From positions 12,524,620 to 12,588,619 of the forward strand of contig CM069594.1 in NCBI GenBank assembly GCA_035771175.1: 64,000 bases of DNA, written 5' to 3'. Under the pieces are notes generated by a model. It searched no databases. It saw only the letters and a program-made list of their open reading frames with translations, and had not been told where the DNA came from. Positions within the stretch are counted from its first letter, which is position 1, and each line of letters opens with the position of its first letter. Positions 63,889-64,000 of the stretch are shown one piece after another. The translations under genes and the position numbers were made by a program. The DNA comes from Paratinospora sagittata. Taxonomy: Eukaryota > Streptophyta > Magnoliopsida > Ranunculales > Menispermaceae.

Positions 63889-64000
63889 TGTACCACCCCG
63901 TACTGTTAGTGGGACCCTATCTTTGACTGGTATGTATCGTAAGCCGTATTTATATGTGTATATATGCGTATGTGTACATTTTATGTCCTTTTTTATTTTT
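63889..64000 (+). repeat. LTR J, start only
   Basis: TGTACCACCCCGTACTG... interrupts element T RT. Its opening (TG-A-CACCCC, then TTTGACTGGTATG, then ATATATGCGTATGTGTAC) resembles LTRs G and K, so it is a chromovirus-type LTR, truncated by the window edge. Confidence 0.7.

Overview
The window is intergenic DNA from a large plant genome, most likely a eudicot. I find no convincing host gene, tRNA, rRNA or CRISPR locus. Almost every base belongs to nested LTR retrotransposons: Ty3/gypsy chromovirus, Athila-like and Tat-like elements, and copia-type elements with a UBN2-like gag. The evidence is TG...CA LTR termini, 5-bp target-site duplications (TSDs), primer-binding sites (PBS), polypurine tracts (PPT) and broken gag/pol reading frames. 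I cannot name the species. Names A, B, C and so on are local labels.

Layout. 1-5751: 3' two thirds of chromovirus H1 (gag end, protease, RT, RNase H, integrase, chromodomain, a post-pol ORF, 3' LTR). 5752-25694: remains of a host LTR (B0; pieces at 5752-5886 and 25387-25694) holding element A, a copia-type element with a gag ORF and a second large ORF but no pol. A is itself interrupted by solo LTR B (12700-15266, TSD CTAAA), by Athila-like element D (16744-22692, minus, TSD CTTAC) and by minus solo LTR M (22740-24782). 25980-28048: LTR X. 28049-37776: element C, a relative of A, with an apparently identical 2656-bp tandem duplication over its 5' LTR and gag start. 37777-56782: Athila-like element F (minus; gag and protease only), interrupted by solo LTR E2 (41012-42547, TSD CTTAT) and by the complete chromovirus H2 (44656-55451, TSD GTTGA). 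56783-60239: two related LTRs facing each other (G plus, K minus). 60242-63888: a Tat-like gag-protease relic (T) holding a three-unit tRNA-SINE-like element (61560-62318, TSD TCGAA). 63889-64000: the start of LTR J.

How the parts fit. No element looks autonomous. H1 and H2 carry many stops, mostly at CGA/CAA codons as expected from methyl-cytosine deamination, and share some lesions. A, C, D and F lack reverse transcriptase, so if they moved recently they needed pol proteins from elsewhere.

Most unusual signals: (1) arrays of short hairpins in the transcribed part of five copia-type LTR families, whose stems change in sequence but stay complementary around a conserved CC(T/C)GTAAG loop; (2) a separate GGACGCT / AGCGCCCT array in the U3 of the A, B, C and M LTRs, with the GGACGCT half again between the two ORFs of A and C; (3) three hairpins sharing a GTATGGGA loop ahead of gag in H2; (4) one accessory protein family, resembling the plant domain I recall as PF20167, in both the pol-less copia-type elements and the H2 chromovirus; (5) a compound SINE-like element ending like an LTR.
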